Below, piece after piece: positions 5,640 through 7,397 of a stretch of 7,397 nucleotides of DNA. Under the pieces are notes generated by a model that saw nothing but the letters and a program-made list of their open reading frames with translations, made no database searches and was not told the origin of the DNA. The DNA lies in NCBI GenBank assembly GCA_050945275.1, contig JBMNSQ010000087.1, forward strand, positions 1-7,397, read 5' to 3'. This DNA is from JAAYWY01 sp050945275 (GTDB lineage Bacteria; Bacillota; DTU030; DUMP01). Within the stretch, counting starts at the first letter, position 1; the number at the start of each line of letters is the position of its first letter. A program made the translations under genes and the position numbers.

Positions 5640-6896
5640 TCAATTGGTTCGCATGATCTCCACAACACGTATATCATTAAACATTATAACTTTAATAGGT
5701 AACATTTCGGTTAACGTTTGTGCTAAAACAAAAACATTCTTACCTAGGGATTTTTCAATCCAAGGTTTACTATCGTCTATGGCTGTCGTTTTATCCGATT
5801 CAAACTCTAGTGGTATTTCAAGAGCACTGGCGATAGTGCCAGCAGGTAACCAAACTCCATCCTCATCCAACCACCCTCCTTGTGACAGTAAGCCCACTTG
5901 CTCAACGTTTATTTGCCAGGTAAAGAGTTCTAATACCTGTTCCTGCGAGTCCCAGTAGCTCATAATTCCTAGATGCGTTTCCAGATCACTTAGGTGAACA
6001 AAAGATTGTCCTGCTTTAACATAAGGCAACAATTCACTAGTTCCAACAACAACAGATTGCCTTTCAGAATTCCACATTAACGGCATATTAAAAGCCTCAA
6101 CTATCGGTCGCAGTGCAACCAATGTTTCGCCGTTGACAACTTCTGTATCCACAACAATTTCCTGTCCGGCAGCTCTCACCCTCATTCCTAGACAAACATA
6201 GATCGGTTTAGATTGTCTACTTAAAATAGCCGTTGCTATCTTTTTATCTGAACTAGTGCAAAAAATACCCCGTGCCCCCAGTCTGTCCTGTACCACTTCT
6301 ACAGTAAGTGGTTGGCGCTGATAAATATCGGGGTAAAAAACAAGGTGTGTTTGACCGGTAATTGGGTCGGTCTCCACATCAATAGTTTCATATGTTACGC
6401 TTAGCTCCGTTCCAACGGGTATCAGTGTAAATAGTTCTTCTACATCAGCATTATGCATGCGTACGCAACCCAAAGATACTGCTTTTCCAATAGAGCTAGG
6501 GTTGTTATTCCCATGAATGCCATAACCAGTAGGTAAGAAACCTAGCCATCTTTGACCTAAAGGATTATTAGGACCTGGTAAAACAGGCGTACTGCCATCA
6601 GGGGGATACCAGGTTGGGTTTACTACTTTGTTAATAATCTTATAATCACCCACTGGCGTTGGTGCAGAAGGCTTGCCCACTGCTACCGGATACCTTTTCA
6701 CCACTTTATCGCCTTCAATTAAACTTAGGGTAAAACTAGGTATATTTATAACTAACTTCGAAGCCATAGCTGTCGTCTGTTTAGCTGCTACTGTAGAAAC
6801 ATGAAGTATCAAGGTAATGCTAATAATTAAAAGAACTTGCTTGAATTGGTACCACCACCCCCTTGTTTTCATCGCCGATAGAAAAGGAAAAAGCAC
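5640..6896 (-). CDS. Secreted L,D-transpeptidase (YkuD family) with stalk-like repeats
   Basis: Cell-wall enzyme expected to make 3-3 peptidoglycan cross-links or attach groups to stem peptides through a cysteine acyl-enzyme, outside the membrane. Of 418 residues, 1-38 form a signal peptide or N-terminal anchor (basic start, hydrophobic core at about 20-32, likely cut near VAA-KQ). The YkuD domain spans about 47-170, with His128-Gly129 and the SLGCVRMH motif (Ser141, Gly143, catalytic Cys144, Arg146). The C-terminal half has four degenerate units at about 257-284, 297-324, 347-374 and 387-414, resembling the copper amine oxidase N-terminal (stalk) domain. The start is GTG 6896-6894, because AAAGGAG lies eight bases upstream; the internal ATG at 6872 has no ribosome site. 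It lies 90 bases before the sigma gene without a clear terminator. The upstream promoter suggests sporulation control. Confidence 0.93.
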   Translation of the reverse strand: MLFPFLSAMKTRGWWYQFKQVLLIISITLILHVSTVAAKQTTAMASKLVINIPSFTLSLIEGDKVVKRYPVAVGKPSAPTPVGDYKIINKVVNPTWYPPDGSTPVLPGPNNPLGQRWLGFLPTGYGIHGNNNPSSIGKAVSLGCVRMHNADVEELFTLIPVGTELSVTYETIDVETDPITGQTHLVFYPDIYQRQPLTVEVVQDRLGARGIFCTSSDKKIATAILSRQSKPIYVCLGMRVRAAGQEIVVDTEVVNGETLVALRPIVEAFNMPLMWNSERQSVVVGTSELLPYVKAGQSFVHLSDLETHLGIMSYWDSQEQVLELFTWQINVEQVGLLSQGGWLDEDGVWLPAGTIASALEIPLEFESDKTTAIDDSKPWIEKSLGKNVFVLAQTLTEMLPIKVIMFNDIRVVEIMRTN

Positions 6897-6904
6897 AGCT
6901 TACA

Positions 6905-6911
6905 CTCCTTT
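6905..6911 (-). promoter_or_regulatory. Ribosome binding site of the L,D-transpeptidase
   Basis: AAAGGAG, eight bases before the GTG at 6896-6894. It selects this GTG over the in-frame ATG at 6872-6870, which has no purine-rich site before it. Confidence 0.75.
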
Positions 6912-6925
6912 CATGCTTTCGCCGG

Positions 6926-6955
6926 AGTATATGCTGAGCTTTTGTAACCTATGAC
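6926..6955 (-). promoter_or_regulatory. Sigma-E-like (sporulation) promoter of the L,D-transpeptidase
   Basis: In the minus-strand sense GTCATAGG (6955-6948) and CATATACT (6933-6926) are 14 bases apart. The B. subtilis sigma-E consensus as I recall it is GTCATATT, about 14 bases, CATACAMT, so six of eight and seven of eight positions agree. The -10 element sits about 29 bases before the GTG, leaving room for a short leader with the ribosome site. TATACT could alternatively be a sigma-A -10, but no -35 hexamer lies at the right distance. Confidence 0.45.
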
Positions 6956-7000
6956 TCTTAATGCATTGCAATATTAGTACACGTCTTTACAGGCAAACAT

Positions 7001-7033
7001 AAAAACTCCTTCGTCAGTGATGAAGGAGTTTTT
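7001..7033 (-). terminator. Strong terminator after tRNA-Leu, symmetrical
   Basis: AAAAACTCCTTC (7001-7012) and GAAGGAGTTTTT (7022-7033) are perfectly complementary around a nine-base loop. In the minus-strand sense the stem ends in a T5 run, 22 bases beyond the encoded CCA of the tRNA. The symmetry would also let it act on plus-strand transcripts. It isolates the tRNA from the transpeptidase gene. Confidence 0.9.
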
Positions 7034-7054
7034 ACTTCTACGACTAAATTCAAA

Positions 7055-7141
7055 TGGTGCCCGAGGTCGGGGTCGAACCGACACGCCCTTACGAGCAACG
7101 GTTTTTGAGACCGTCCTGTCTGCCTGTTCCAGCACTCGGGC
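7055..7141 (-). tRNA. tRNA-Leu (anticodon CAA)
   Basis: An 87-base class II tRNA with the CCA end encoded (84 bases without it). The acceptor stem is GCCCGAG with CTCGGGC, and the discriminator is A, as leucine tRNAs require. The anticodon stem ACGGT/ACCGT holds the loop CTCAAAA, giving anticodon CAA, which reads UUG. A long variable arm (GCTC/GGGC stem) and the T-arm GTCGG-TTCGACC-CCGAC complete the leucine fold. It is a single tRNA gene with its own promoter and terminator. The open frame across it at 6958-7191 is not coding. Confidence 0.97.
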
Positions 7142-7162
7142 ACAACTAATATTAACAATTTA

Positions 7163-7191
7163 ATTTTAGCATACACTTGTGCCACTGGCAA
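7163..7191 (-). promoter_or_regulatory. Sigma-A promoter of tRNA-Leu
   Basis: TTGCCA (7191-7186), a 17-base spacer and TAAAAT (7168-7163): five of six matches in each hexamer and ideal spacing. The expected start point is roughly 15 bases before the mature tRNA 5' end. An 11-base inverted repeat TGCCA-C-TGGCA (7180-7190) overlaps the -35 element. Confidence 0.8.
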
Positions 7192-7214
7192 GGGCTTAGA
7201 TATTATTCGTTCTT

Positions 7215-7397
7215 TTATAGCAATAAGGTTGCTTTTGTAAAGGATAAAACGGCTGCCTGCAAAAGCCCTATAATAGCCCCCAATACACCGCCGGTGTATT
7301 CAATGTAGCGTAGTTCTTTTCCAGTCAATCCCCAAATAAGACTCTCCAGTTCTTCCAATGGGAAGGAGTTTAGTCTGGATTCAACCAGGGTGCTGAT
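7215..7397 (-). CDS. DUF445 family membrane protein (YheB-like), C-terminal end
   Basis: The last 60 codons of a gene that enters from the right edge and stops with TAA at 7217-7215. The visible sequence has the DUF445 C-terminal pattern: FPLEELESLIWGLTGKELRY, then IEYTGGVLGAIIGLLQ leading into a final hydrophobic segment ending TLLL. DUF445 proteins such as B. subtilis YheB are membrane proteins of unknown biochemical role with a helix near each end. The start, length and N-terminal helix lie outside the window. No clear terminator separates its stop from the tRNA promoter, so some read-through into the tRNA is possible. Confidence 0.85.
   Translation of the reverse strand: MSTLVESRLNSFPLEELESLIWGLTGKELRYIEYTGGVLGAIIGLLQAAVLSFTKATLLL
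7282..7300. repeat. 19-bp perfect inverted repeat in the DUF445 gene
   Basis: AATACACCG and CGGTGTATT flank a single C. It encodes part of the conserved EYTGG stretch of the DUF445 protein. It is the right size for a dimeric repressor site but lies in coding sequence, about 90 bases upstream of the tRNA-Leu -35 element. Chance is possible. Confidence 0.5.

Noticed and set aside
5683..5688. Perfect TATAAT inside the transpeptidase 3' end as a promoter for the sigma gene
   Set aside because: It encodes part of the protein and no -35-like hexamer lies 16-18 bases upstream. It remains possible but unsupported.
5503..5958. Plus-strand open frame of 151 codons
   Set aside because: It is antisense to the sigma gene start, its leader and the end of the transpeptidase, which are well supported, and its protein shows no recognisable family features.
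6870..6872. ATG as alternative start of the L,D-transpeptidase
   Set aside because: The sequence before it is pyrimidine-rich with no ribosome site; GTG at 6896 has AAAGGAG at eight bases.
6958..7191. Minus-strand open frame of 77 codons
   Set aside because: It runs through the terminator and the whole tRNA-Leu gene, which explain the sequence better, and its start has no ribosome site.

Overview
The window looks like chromosomal DNA of a low-to-mid GC, probably spore-forming Firmicute, with Clostridia/Peptococcaceae-like bacteria the best guess. The grounds are AAGGAGG-type ribosome sites, frequent GTG starts, a PolA lacking proofreading residues, the polA-mutM gene pair, a YheB-like DUF445 protein and an RsiW-like anti-sigma zinc finger. 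I cannot name the genus. Every gene supported here lies on the minus strand, so transcription reads from high to low coordinates. I see no insertion sequence, prophage, CRISPR array or other accessory DNA, and no intergenic stretch of 300 bases or more.

In transcription order: (1) 7397-7215 is the C-terminal end of a DUF445 membrane protein. (2) 7141-7055 is a tRNA-Leu(CAA) gene with its own near-consensus sigma-A promoter and a strong downstream terminator. (3) 6896-5640 is a secreted YkuD-type L,D-transpeptidase with four degenerate stalk-like repeats at its C-terminus. It is preceded by a good match to a sporulation sigma-E promoter. (4) 5549-4959 is an ECF (SigW-like) sigma factor. (5) 4945-3737 is an RsiW-like zinc-binding anti-sigma domain fused to a transmembrane extracytoplasmic DUF4349 domain. 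A terminator follows at 3714-3693. (6) 3615-997 is DNA polymerase I and 994-146 is MutM, two bases apart, followed by the first 34 codons of an unrecognised gene at 103-1.

The genes form two functional blocks. The envelope block pairs a peptidoglycan cross-linking enzyme with a sigma/anti-sigma switch whose anti-sigma protein carries a large outside domain. A plausible reading is a cell-surface stress circuit next to a cell-wall enzyme. The DNA repair block couples 8-oxoguanine excision (MutM) to gap filling (PolA) by translational coupling.

Most of the window is ordinary housekeeping DNA. The parts most worth a second look are the anti-sigma/DUF4349 fusion, the sigma-E-like promoter of the transpeptidase, the changed wedge residue in MutM (Leu114), and the base-pairing possibilities in the sigma gene leader.
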